Part shown: one piece after another, positions 1 to 7,672 of the stretch
Position numbering within the stretch: position 1 is the stretch's first letter
How the letters are laid out: each line of letters begins with the position of its first letter
Made by a program: the position numbers and the translations under genes
Assembly (NCBI GenBank): GCA_036383895.1
Contig: DASVNK010000012.1
Coordinates: 1-64,000 of the forward strand
DNA from: DASVNK01 sp036383895
GTDB taxonomy: Bacteria > Verrucomicrobiota > Verrucomicrobiia > Limisphaerales > SXQI01
Reading direction: 5' to 3'
DNA: 64,000 bases
Notes under the pieces: generated by a model
Databases searched by the model: none
What the model saw: the letters and a program-made list of their open reading frames with translations, nothing else
Told to the model about the DNA's origin: nothing

Positions 1-91
1 CGCGGACAGCGGCGGCTCTACCCCATTGCAGACCGCGCTTGCCCACAAGACTCCAAAACAGCCAAGAAAGGCGTCACCCCAAACCGTCCAA

Positions 92-133
92 GTGTTACCT
101 ATGTCCTGGACCAAATGTGTTACCTATGTCCTG
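92..133. repeat. Two 17-bp direct repeats, possible IS end
   Basis: The 17-mer GTGTTACCTATGTCCTG occurs at 92-108 and again at 117-133, a 25-base period. Paired short repeats of this style resemble the terminal regions of IS481-type insertion sequences as I remember them, but no transposase is visible and the element, if any, would lie left of the window. The rest of bases 1-240 holds no gene that I can support. Confidence 0.35.
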
Positions 134-240
134 ACCCAACCAGCGAAACACTAAACTTTCAACCTTCAACCTGGATCCTTCTACCCACCTTCTATACGCA
201 AGTACCTGCAATAGCCAACTCTAGCCGCTTCCTAAACCCG

Positions 241-1155
241 TCAAACAAGCCCTTCGAGAATGTGCGGCAACCGTTCGAGCGTCCGCTTCAAAGTCGCCTG
301 CGCGAGCTGCTGGTCGGTCTGCGAAGTGGTGGGATACAGGATGCGCCACGCTTTGCTTTCCAGCCAGGCACCGTCTTCAACACTGGAATCGTTGCCGCTC
401 GTCCCAATCCGGGCATAGCGGGCGAGCATGTCCGCAATGTGCACCGCAGCGGTCAACTCGCGCGCCTTCTGGCATTTCTCCGGATGATGATGATGCCGAA
501 CCACCTCCACCAAAACCGGCGGCAACTGATGCTGGCTCAAATAAATTGCGCCCAGCTCGGTATGATCCACACCCAGGATGCGCCGTTCGCGATCCAGCAG
601 GTTCTCGGTCGGGTCGCGATCATCCTCCAAATAAATCGCATCAAAATGCTTCTGAAATGCCGACGCCATTACGATCCGACCCACATCATGAACAAGCCCG
701 GCAACATAGTCAGACTCGTCATCCACCCTCATGATGGAACTGGTCAATTCGCGCGTCAGGATCGCCGTCGCGATGCAATGCTGCCAAAACTCGCGCCAAC
801 GAAATTCCGATCCGCCCGCCAGTCGTTGAAAATCTTCAATCACCGGCGTTACCACGGCCAACTGCCGAATCTGCCGTACCCCAAGATAAAACACACCTTC
901 CTCAATGCTGTTCACGGGGTTGTTCAATCCGTAATAAACCGAGTTCACCAGGCGCAGCAGCCGCGCCGTCAAACTCGGGTCCCGCCGAATGACCTCAGAA
1001 ATTTGCGTCGTGAAGCGATTATCGGCATTCAGCAGGTCCTTGAGCGCTGTTTCAATGCTCCGAAGCGAAGGCAGGCGGGGACAGGATTTGACTCGTTCAA
1101 TAATAGTCGCGTGATCGCAAGGCTTTACGCGCGGTGACTCGGCTAGGACGCTCAT
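241..1155 (-). CDS. HDOD domain protein
   Basis: A 304-residue protein whose body is an HDOD domain, a degenerate HD-type fold found in signalling proteins of motility, cell-cycle and c-di-GMP networks. It has the usual features: an N-terminal helix with PRLPSLRSIETAL, the DPSLTARLLRLVNSVYYG stretch, and a retained HD motif in GLVHDVGRIV. The open frame reaches back to 1353, but the extra 66 residues look like non-coding translation and overlap the divergent gene, so I start at one of the clustered ATGs near 1155-1167; no clear Shine-Dalgarno sequence helps the choice. No GGDEF, EAL or receiver domain is attached, so its partner is unknown. It is divergent from the gene at 1265. Confidence 0.85.
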   Translation of the reverse strand: MSVLAESPRVKPCDHATIIERVKSCPRLPSLRSIETALKDLLNADNRFTTQISEVIRRDPSLTARLLRLVNSVYYGLNNPVNSIEEGVFYLGVRQIRQLAVVTPVIEDFQRLAGGSEFRWREFWQHCIATAILTRELTSSIMRVDDESDYVAGLVHDVGRIVMASAFQKHFDAIYLEDDRDPTENLLDRERRILGVDHTELGAIYLSQHQLPPVLVEVVRHHHHPEKCQKARELTAAVHIADMLARYARIGTSGNDSSVEDGAWLESKAWRILYPTTSQTDQQLAQATLKRTLERLPHILEGLV

Positions 1156-1264
1156 CCGCATAAACATCGGCGGGAGGGCCGAAAAGTTTAAGATTTGGCG
1201 CGCCCAAGCCGATGAAATGACAGGATTTACACTGGAACAGGACGTTCCGGATTGAGTCGCATGG

Positions 1265-1792
1265 ATGCGTATGCTCCGCCCTTTACTGAAACAGAACTTG
1301 GCACTTTGGATTTGCAGCGCTGTAACGGCTTGCACCGCAATTAACGCCGGCAACCGCGATCCCTACCTCGCGGCTTCCGGTCCCACGCCCTTGCGCTTCT
1401 CGCAGGAAATTCCGGAGTTCAATCCCGCATGGCTCCTCCCCGAGCTCGATATGGGCGACGGCAAGAGCACCAAGAAAGCTGCCGACGAACCGAAAGTCGA
1501 ACCGGAAGTGAAGGCCGTACCGCCCACGCAATCCGGGGTCGAACCCGAGAAGCCGATCGAAATTCCTGAACCGGTTTCAGAGAACACCTCAGAACCGACG
1601 CAACCTTTAGCAAACATCGAGCCGTCGAAAACCGAAAGTTCCACGGGCCCAATTTCTCCGCAGATGCTCCTGCGCTACTTCTCGCGCGGCGGCACCAACG
1701 AAGTGCTCGTGCCCTACAACGTCGAATTCACGCCACCGGTGAAGAATAAAGAGAGCACGGGTGGCAGCTCCGCAATTTATATCTCCGAATGA
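1265..1792 (+). CDS. Exported proline/glutamate-rich hypothetical protein
   Basis: A 175-residue protein I cannot assign. It begins with a basic then hydrophobic segment (about residues 1-28) containing AVTAC, which could be a weak lipobox, so it is probably exported or lipid-anchored. Residues 60-130 are low-complexity, rich in Pro, Glu, Lys and Ser, typical of a disordered linker. The C-terminal 45 residues (PQMLLRYFSRGGTNEVLVPY and on) look more ordered and may be the functional part. Its stop overlaps the start of the TPR gene by four bases (ATGA), so the two are surely co-transcribed. ATGs at 1261 and 1271 are alternatives in or near the frame. Confidence 0.6.
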   Translation: MRMLRPLLKQNLALWICSAVTACTAINAGNRDPYLAASGPTPLRFSQEIPEFNPAWLLPELDMGDGKSTKKAADEPKVEPEVKAVPPTQSGVEPEKPIEIPEPVSENTSEPTQPLANIEPSKTESSTGPISPQMLLRYFSRGGTNEVLVPYNVEFTPPVKNKESTGGSSAIYISE

Positions 1793-3087
1793 AGTGGTTG
1801 CCTGCCATCACAACGATCTGCCTTTCTCTTTCGTGCTTCGGCGCGAGCGTGACGACGGAAAAGTCCGTCCGCACCGCCACGAACGATGACAATGCACTTC
1901 CAACCAAGCCCTCCGAAGAGCACATCCAAATTGTTACCGATGCGACGGTCACAAATCGCATCACCAAGCTGGACCGCTCTGAAAAACTCTCCCGTTATCA
2001 AGTCGCTCTCGAAAGCGCGCGTGGATTGCGCAGCGCTCGCGAATTGAAGCGCGCCGAGAGCACACTCACACAACTCCTCGAATCTCCCGCCACCGAAGAC
2101 ATCAAGCGTCCAGCATTGCTGGAACTCGCGCTGGTGATGCAGGAGCAGAAAGAATATCCCAAAGCCCAGCAGCTCTATTCGGAATTCGTCCGCCGCTACG
2201 ACAAAGACCCGAGCGTTCCTGAAATTTTGCTGCGGCAGGCATATTTGTATCGAGAGATGGGTGTCCCCGTTCTGGCGCAATCGAAGTTCTACGCGGTCAT
2301 TTCTGCGTGCCTGAACCTGAAGCTGGAAGAAATGGAATATTATCAGCGACTCGTTCTGCGCGCGCAGGCGGAGATCGCAGAGACATTCTATTTGCAAGGT
2401 CAGTACGCAGAATCTGCGGATTATCTGAAGCGCCTACTGAAGCTGGAAAGCGTGGATTTGGAACGAGCAAACGTTCTCCACAAACTCGCCCAATGTTACA
2501 TGAAGCTCGGTGACTTCGACGAAGCGCTCGGCACCGCATCATTATTTCTCGAAAAGTTCCCGAAGCACATCGATGCACCCGAAACGCGCTTCCTCAAAGT
2601 CGAAGCTCTGAAAAAACTTGGCCGCACAAAAGATTCCATCGCCGAATTGGAAACATTGCTGAGGACACAACAGTCGGTATCCGGCGCAGACCCGCAGCAA
2701 TGGCTTTATTGGCAGCAACGCGCCGGAAATAAAATTGCGAACGAATTCTACAAAGACGGCGATCTGCTGAGCGCGTTGCAGATCTACCAAACGCTCGCCG
2801 CGATCAACAACACACCCGAATGGCAACTGCCGGTCTGGTATCAGATCGGTTTGGTCTTCGAGAATTTGAAGAGTCCCCAAAAAGCGGTGGAGATGTACCA
2901 GCAGATCGTGGATCGAAAGCCGGACATCAAGACGCCAAATCCAAATTTAACCGCTGTTATCGATCTTGCCTCCTGGCGCAAACAGAACATCGAGTGGGAA
3001 GCCGCCGCGAAAGAAGCCACTCGTAAAATAAACGAGCTTAACAATCCGCCCGAATTAGTTTCAACTAACGCCGACGATCAGCTTTGA
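1789..3087 (+). CDS. Exported TPR-repeat protein
   Basis: A 432-residue protein with a short signal peptide (MKWLPAITTICLSLSCFGAS) followed by repeated helical pairs of tetratricopeptide type, for example ALVMQEQKEYPKAQQLYSEF, VLHKLAQCYMKLGDFDEALG and YQIGLVFENLKSPQKAVEMY. The layout resembles YbgF/BamD-like periplasmic scaffolds that hold envelope complexes together, but no partner can be named. The start codon overlaps the previous stop, which supports both the start and a shared transcript. The C-terminus ends in a charged helix (EWEAAAKEATRKINEL). Role inferred only from fold: protein-protein contacts in the periplasm. Confidence 0.8.
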   Translation: MKWLPAITTICLSLSCFGASVTTEKSVRTATNDDNALPTKPSEEHIQIVTDATVTNRITKLDRSEKLSRYQVALESARGLRSARELKRAESTLTQLLESPATEDIKRPALLELALVMQEQKEYPKAQQLYSEFVRRYDKDPSVPEILLRQAYLYREMGVPVLAQSKFYAVISACLNLKLEEMEYYQRLVLRAQAEIAETFYLQGQYAESADYLKRLLKLESVDLERANVLHKLAQCYMKLGDFDEALGTASLFLEKFPKHIDAPETRFLKVEALKKLGRTKDSIAELETLLRTQQSVSGADPQQWLYWQQRAGNKIANEFYKDGDLLSALQIYQTLAAINNTPEWQLPVWYQIGLVFENLKSPQKAVEMYQQIVDRKPDIKTPNPNLTAVIDLASWRKQNIEWEAAAKEATRKINELNNPPELVSTNADDQL

Positions 3088-3117
3088 TCCGGCTGATCGG
3101 TTCAGCAACTTGCCGCC

Positions 3118-3540
3118 ATGACCAGCCTGACTGAGTTCGTTCACGATTTAAAAACGCACCGCTCGCTGTGCGAGGCGATCCTCACGCTCTCCGCAAAAGA
3201 GAACAGTTCGCTGCGCGCGCCCGGCGAGAATTCCTTCGCCTACGAGAGCACCGCGCAGCGAAAAAAGTTTCTTGCGCAATTAACCGATTCCCTGAATAAG
3301 ATTCGCGAACATCGGACTGCCTGGATGCGGTTGGAACCATCTGTCCGCCAAGGGCATCCCGAAATCGCCGAGCTATTGCGGGAAAACCAGAACCTAATTA
3401 TGAAGATTTTGGTGCTGGATCGGGAGAACGAACAGGCGTTGTTGCGCAAGGGGCTGGTTCCACCTCGGCAGGTGCCTCCAGCCAATCGCCAGCGGCCCCA
3501 CTTCGTCTCCAGCCTTTATCAGCGCAACTCGGCGGCCTAG
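3118..3540 (+). CDS. Small helical protein, weakly FlgN-like
   Basis: A 140-residue, charged, predicted all-helical protein. The segment LRENQNLIMKILVLDRENEQ followed by ALLRKGLVPP is reminiscent of FlgN/FliT-type flagellar chaperones, which carry a similar leucine-rich helix before a basic tail. No other flagellar gene is in the window, so I treat that likeness as weak. It sits 30 bases after the TPR gene and 9 bases before the response regulator, in the same direction, so it probably belongs to one transcript of four genes (1265-4995). The last 25 residues are Pro/Arg/Gln-rich and probably disordered. Confidence 0.6.
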   Translation: MTSLTEFVHDLKTHRSLCEAILTLSAKENSSLRAPGENSFAYESTAQRKKFLAQLTDSLNKIREHRTAWMRLEPSVRQGHPEIAELLRENQNLIMKILVLDRENEQALLRKGLVPPRQVPPANRQRPHFVSSLYQRNSAA

Positions 3541-3549
3541 CGTCGCCAA

Positions 3550-4995
3550 ATGCCAATTGAAAAAATCATAGTCCTTGAGGACGACATGATCGTCCGCAAG
3601 AACTTGGAACAGCAACTTCGGCAGCGCAGATATGATGTCGGCTCCGCTTCGACCATCGCCGACGCGCAGGAACTCCTCAGCAAAGATAATTGGGATATCA
3701 TCTTCGTCGACATTCGCCTGCCCGACGGCGAAGGCACCGACCTACTAAAGCAAATCCAAGCCCGCCCCCAAAAACCGCTCGTCGTGATGATTACAGGCTT
3801 CGGCTCAGTCGAGAACGCCGTCCAATGCATGCAAGCCGGCGCATTCGACTACATCATCAAGCCGTTTTCCTCCGACACGATCGAAGTCACTCTCAAGAAA
3901 GCTGAAGAATTCACCCGCCTCGTCAAAGTCTCGCAGTATCTCAGCCGCGAAGAAGGGGAGGAAGGTTACGAACTTCTCGGCCGCAGTCCCGCGATGGAAG
4001 GTTTGCGAGCACTCATCCGGAAAGTCGCGCGCACCCAGGCAACTGTTTTAATCCAGGGCGAGAGTGGCACCGGCAAGGAACTCGTCGCCCGGGCGATTTA
4101 TCGTGAAAGCCCTCGCGCGACCGCACCTTTCATTAAAGTGAATTGCGCCGCGATTCCTGAGAACCTCATCGAAAGCGAATTTTTCGGTCACGAGAAAGGT
4201 GCCTTCACTGGCGCGTTAAACAAACGCGAGGGCCGCTTTGAACTCGCCCATGGCGGAACAATCCTTCTGGACGAAGTAAGCGAAGTTTCGCCACAGGTCC
4301 AAGCCAAATTGCTCCGCGTTCTTCAGGAGCGCGAACTCGAACGCGTCGGCGGCAATCGCACCATCAAAGTCGATGTGCGCGTGATCGCGACAACGAACCG
4401 CAATCTCGAACAAAGCGTAGAAAAGAAAGAATTCCGCCAGGATCTTTTCTTCCGCCTCAACGTAGTTCCCATTCTCGTTCCGGCACTTCGTGAACGAAAA
4501 GAAGACGTCCTTTTCCTCGCCGAACAATTCATGGCTCGCATGGCCCGCAAACACGGCGTTCGTGTCTCGGGAATGTCTCCAGCCTGTGCCGAAGTCCTCT
4601 TGGCGCACTCCTGGCCTGGTAATGTCCGCGAACTCCAAAACGTCATCGAGCGCGCGGTCATCCTCTGCATGGATGGCCAGGATCTCCAACCCGAGCATCT
4701 CGGCTTCGCCCCAATCACGAGCGCGATCAAAGGCGAACAAACCACTTCAGTTCCTCTCGCCACCAATATTACCGCTTTTAAGCCGCAGGAACCTGCCACG
4801 CCTAATCAGATTCTCCCTCTTCACGAAGTCGAGAAACAACACATCCTCCGCGCCCTCGAGATTTGCGAAGATAACCGCACCCAGGCTGCCAAGCATCTCG
4901 ACATCAGTATCCGCACCCTCCGCAACAAGCTCCACGAATACGAAGGCACCACCCCGGGCGCCGAACCCGCCGAAGCCGAAGGCGCTACTCTCTAA
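3550..4995 (+). CDS. Sigma-54-dependent NtrC-family response regulator
   Basis: A 481-residue activator with three clear parts. The receiver (about 1-120) has the acidic pair near residue 11, the phospho-acceptor Asp54 in FVDIRLPDGEG and Lys104 in IIKPF. The AAA+ domain (about 140-380) has Walker A GESGTGKE (170-177), the sigma-54 contact loop GAFTGA (217-222) and Walker B ILLDE (238-242). A Fis-type helix-turn-helix closes the protein (about 430-466, RTQAAKHLDISIRTLRNKL). It should turn on RpoN promoters after phosphorylation. No histidine kinase lies next to it, so the signal is unknown. It follows three small genes in one direction and probably shares their transcript. Confidence 0.93.
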   Translation: MPIEKIIVLEDDMIVRKNLEQQLRQRRYDVGSASTIADAQELLSKDNWDIIFVDIRLPDGEGTDLLKQIQARPQKPLVVMITGFGSVENAVQCMQAGAFDYIIKPFSSDTIEVTLKKAEEFTRLVKVSQYLSREEGEEGYELLGRSPAMEGLRALIRKVARTQATVLIQGESGTGKELVARAIYRESPRATAPFIKVNCAAIPENLIESEFFGHEKGAFTGALNKREGRFELAHGGTILLDEVSEVSPQVQAKLLRVLQERELERVGGNRTIKVDVRVIATTNRNLEQSVEKKEFRQDLFFRLNVVPILVPALRERKEDVLFLAEQFMARMARKHGVRVSGMSPACAEVLLAHSWPGNVRELQNVIERAVILCMDGQDLQPEHLGFAPITSAIKGEQTTSVPLATNITAFKPQEPATPNQILPLHEVEKQHILRALEICEDNRTQAAKHLDISIRTLRNKLHEYEGTTPGAEPAEAEGATL

Positions 4996-5080
4996 GAAAC
5001 CAGGACGTGGTGGTAATTTGGGCGGGCGCAAAATTGACGTCCCCGCACTTTGTACCTACGGTTAAGCAAAACAGAACCAC

Positions 5081-6331
5081 GTGCTATTTCCTTCTCCACG
5101 TTCCGTTGCGCCTCACCGTGTCGTTGTCACTGGACTCGGCATCGTGACCGCGTACGGTGTCGGTTGGGAACTCAACGCAGAAGGCTTTCGTTGGGGCAAA
5201 ACTGCATTTCGCCCGGTTAGTTTGTTCGATGTATCGCGCCAACGGGTCAAGACTGCCGCCGAGGTAACATTGCCAGATTCATTGCCATCGACTCGATTGA
5301 GTAGACGCAAAGAGCAGCGCATGGAACGCGCGGCAAAGTTACTTTTCCATGCCGTTGATGAAGCCCTATGCCAGGCGAACTGGAGCGAACACGCGTCTCC
5401 TCTCGTCTTCGCGACCACCAGCGGCGGGATGAGCCGTGGAGAGGAATTCTTCCGCGAAGCGATTGCCAAACCGGCGTCTTCAAAAACGCAGCCCACTCGC
5501 GTCACTCACTACCTTGCTCAGCGCCAGGTGATGGACCTCGCCGAAGCGTATGATTTAACCGGCCCGATCACCATCGTTGCTAACGCCTGCGCGGCTGGCG
5601 CAAACGCTGTCGGACATGCGTTCGAACTCGTTCGCTCCGGCAGATTCAAGCGCGCGCTCACCGGTGGCTACGATGCGCTTAGCCAACTCGTCTTCTCCGG
5701 CTTCGATTCTTTGCAAGCGCTCTCGCCGACCGTTTGCCGACCGTTTGATGCGCATCGCGACGGTCTTGCCCTCGGCGAAGGCGCCGCCGCTCTCACGCTC
5801 GAATCTCTGGAAAGCGCGACCCGCCGCGGCGCGCCAATTCTCGGCGAAATCGTCGGCTACGGCGCTGCTACGGATTCCCACCATCTTACCCAACCGCATC
5901 CGCAAGGCGAAGCTGCCTGCGCTACCATGCGGCTGGCGTGTGAATCCGCCGCCGTCGAACCGGCACAAGTCGCATACATTAACGCGCACGGCACCGGCAC
6001 CGTTTTGAACGACGCTTCCGAAGCCGCAGCTATCAACGCATGGAGCGGCTCAGCCGCGGCGCGTCTTCATGTGAGTTCCACCAAGGCGGGGATCGGCCAT
6101 TTGCTTGGCGCTGCCGGCGCAGTTGAAAGCGCGGTCTGTTTAATGGCGCTCAAGGAGCAATGGCTTCCGCCGATGATGACCACTCAGCAGCCCGATCCCG
6201 CTGTGCAGTTTCGATTGGTGCAAAGGCCAATGAAAGCGAAGGAACTGAATCGTCCCTTCGAATACGCCCTCTCGAATTCCTTCGGTTTCGGCGGCGCAAA
6301 TGCATCCCTCCTTTTCCGCAGGTTCCCGTGA
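5081..6331 (+). CDS. Beta-ketoacyl-ACP synthase, FabF/KAS II type
   Basis: A 416-residue condensing enzyme of the thiolase fold that joins an acyl group to malonyl-ACP. The catalytic set is complete: Cys170 in VANACAAG, His303 in NAHGTGT, Lys335 in SSTKAGIGH and His340. A GTG start at 5081 gives a slightly long N-terminus (MLFPSPRSVAPHRVVVTGLG); the domain proper begins near residue 13. Its stop overlaps the GTG start of the next, inactive ketosynthase by four bases, and an acyl carrier protein follows, so it most likely works in a small dedicated pathway and not as the housekeeping FabF. Substrate and chain length cannot be read from the sequence. Confidence 0.9.
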   Translation: MLFPSPRSVAPHRVVVTGLGIVTAYGVGWELNAEGFRWGKTAFRPVSLFDVSRQRVKTAAEVTLPDSLPSTRLSRRKEQRMERAAKLLFHAVDEALCQANWSEHASPLVFATTSGGMSRGEEFFREAIAKPASSKTQPTRVTHYLAQRQVMDLAEAYDLTGPITIVANACAAGANAVGHAFELVRSGRFKRALTGGYDALSQLVFSGFDSLQALSPTVCRPFDAHRDGLALGEGAAALTLESLESATRRGAPILGEIVGYGAATDSHHLTQPHPQGEAACATMRLACESAAVEPAQVAYINAHGTGTVLNDASEAAAINAWSGSAAARLHVSSTKAGIGHLLGAAGAVESAVCLMALKEQWLPPMMTTQQPDPAVQFRLVQRPMKAKELNRPFEYALSNSFGFGGANASLLFRRFP

Positions 6332-7350
6332 CTGACAGAATCTTCATCGCGGGAACTGGAGCTGTTTCACCTGCGGGGTGGAGTGTAGCCGCTTTGCGCG
6401 ATGCGTTCGCCAAAGACGATCCGCTCGTCCCACAGGATCTGCAGCGGCCTGGCCTCGATCGATCGCAGCGCGCGCTGCGCGCGCTGCGCGTTCCTCCGCC
6501 GAATCCGCGCCCCGGATTCATGGCCCACTCGCGCCTCCGCCGCACCAGCCCCATCACTCAATTCGCAGTCGCCGCAGCCCTCGAAGCGCTCGCCCCTCGC
6601 GAACCCGCCACCATGTCGCGCATTGGAGTAATCGTCTGCGTGTTTTCGGGCTGCGTGAACTACTCACGCCGCTTTTACGACGAAACTCTAAAGGATCCGT
6701 CCACTGCCAGTCCCCTGGTCTTTCCAGAAACGGTCTTCAACGCGCCGGCCAGTCACATCTCCGCTTACCTGGGCAGCACCGCGATCAATTACACACTTGT
6801 GGGCGATTCCGGCACCTTCCTCGTTGGTCTCGCCACAGCCGCGAATTGGCTGGTGGATGGCAAAGTTGATGAATGTCTCGTCGTCGGCACTGAAGAAATC
6901 GATTGGCTCACCTCCGATGCCATCCGCCTTTTCGATCGTCGGCAGATTCTGAGCGAGGGCGCAGGAGCTGTGCTGCTCCGCAAGTTTGGATCCGTCGAGC
7001 TCGCTGCCATCACAGACGAACATCTCTACGTCGGCTCAACCAAGAAGGCTGCGCTGCAAAAAATGCGCGCGGAACTTCCAGCTCTAACTGCAAACACTCT
7101 CCTGGCAGACAGCACCTCCGGCGACGCAGGTATTTCAGCAGAAGAATCCGCGCTATGGTGCGCTTGGGCCAGCTCTCGCATCTCGCCCAAGCGCGTGCTG
7201 GGAGAAGGACTCATGGCGAGCGCTGCCTGGCAGCTGGTTGCCGCCGCTGATGCGCTAACGAATGATTCCGCAAACGAAGCTTTAATCAGCATCGCCGGTT
7301 TTCATCAGCACGCGGTCGGTGCGCATCTCAAGGTCCACCGCTCGCCATAG
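6328..7350 (+). CDS. Degenerate ketosynthase (chain-length-factor-like)
   Basis: A 340-residue protein of the same fold as its upstream neighbour but without the active site. Aligned by eye, the nucleophile motif ANACAAG becomes VGDSGTF (Cys to Gly), the HGTGT motif is absent, and KAGIGH is replaced by a segment with GEGLMASAAW, so both histidines are lost. An inactive ketosynthase paired with an active one is the arrangement of ketosynthase/chain-length-factor dimers of type II polyketide and aryl polyene synthases. The GTG start at 6328 is chosen because it overlaps the previous stop (GTGA) and begins with TDRIFIAGTGAVSP, matching the family N-terminus; a longer upstream frame is spurious. 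Confidence 0.8.
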   Translation: MTDRIFIAGTGAVSPAGWSVAALRDAFAKDDPLVPQDLQRPGLDRSQRALRALRVPPPNPRPGFMAHSRLRRTSPITQFAVAAALEALAPREPATMSRIGVIVCVFSGCVNYSRRFYDETLKDPSTASPLVFPETVFNAPASHISAYLGSTAINYTLVGDSGTFLVGLATAANWLVDGKVDECLVVGTEEIDWLTSDAIRLFDRRQILSEGAGAVLLRKFGSVELAAITDEHLYVGSTKKAALQKMRAELPALTANTLLADSTSGDAGISAEESALWCAWASSRISPKRVLGEGLMASAAWQLVAAADALTNDSANEALISIAGFHQHAVGAHLKVHRSP

Positions 7351-7404
7351 TTTCCTCTTGTCCCACGTATATTTCGGATACAATCTAATTTCGTCAGTTT
7401 AGCT

Positions 7405-7671
7405 ATGCGAGATGTCGGCGCTCTGCGGAGCGAAATCAAAAAAATGCTGGTGGAGAATTGCATGCTCCAGATCCCCGCCGAAGAAATTCGAGATGACCAG
7501 GCGCTGTTCGGCCCGGGGAGTCTCGGGTTGGATTCAGTGGATGCGTTGCAGATCGTCGTCGCATTGGACAAGAATTACGGGTTGAAAGTGCCCGATCCGG
7601 AAGCCGCCAAAACCATTCTGCACAGTATCAATTCCATGGCCGAAGCCGTGCAGAAGAAGCAGCAGTCCTAA
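7405..7671 (+). CDS. Acyl carrier protein
   Basis: An 88-residue acidic carrier protein. Ser44 in LGLDSVDALQ is the expected attachment point for 4'-phosphopantetheine. The preceding segment (IPAEEIRDDQALFGPGSLG) matches the loop before helix II; the Leu-Gly-Leu in place of the more usual Leu-Gly-Ala/Met is typical of specialised carriers in secondary pathways. It lies 54 bases after the inactive ketosynthase and one base before the flavoprotein, so it is the natural shuttle between the ketosynthase pair and that enzyme. No phosphopantetheinyl transferase is in the window. Confidence 0.9.
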   Translation: MRDVGALRSEIKKMLVENCMLQIPAEEIRDDQALFGPGSLGLDSVDALQIVVALDKNYGLKVPDPEAAKTILHSINSMAEAVQKKQQS

Positions 7672-7672
7672 C

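Noticed and set aside
1265..1320. Sigma-54 promoter (TGGCAC...TTGC) near the first plus-strand genes
   Set aside because: The spacing between the GG and GC elements is 12 and not 10 bases, and the sequence lies inside the coding frame.
3118..3540. Flagellar chaperone FlgN
   Set aside because: Only a short leucine-rich helix is similar and no flagellar genes are in the window; kept as a weak likeness.
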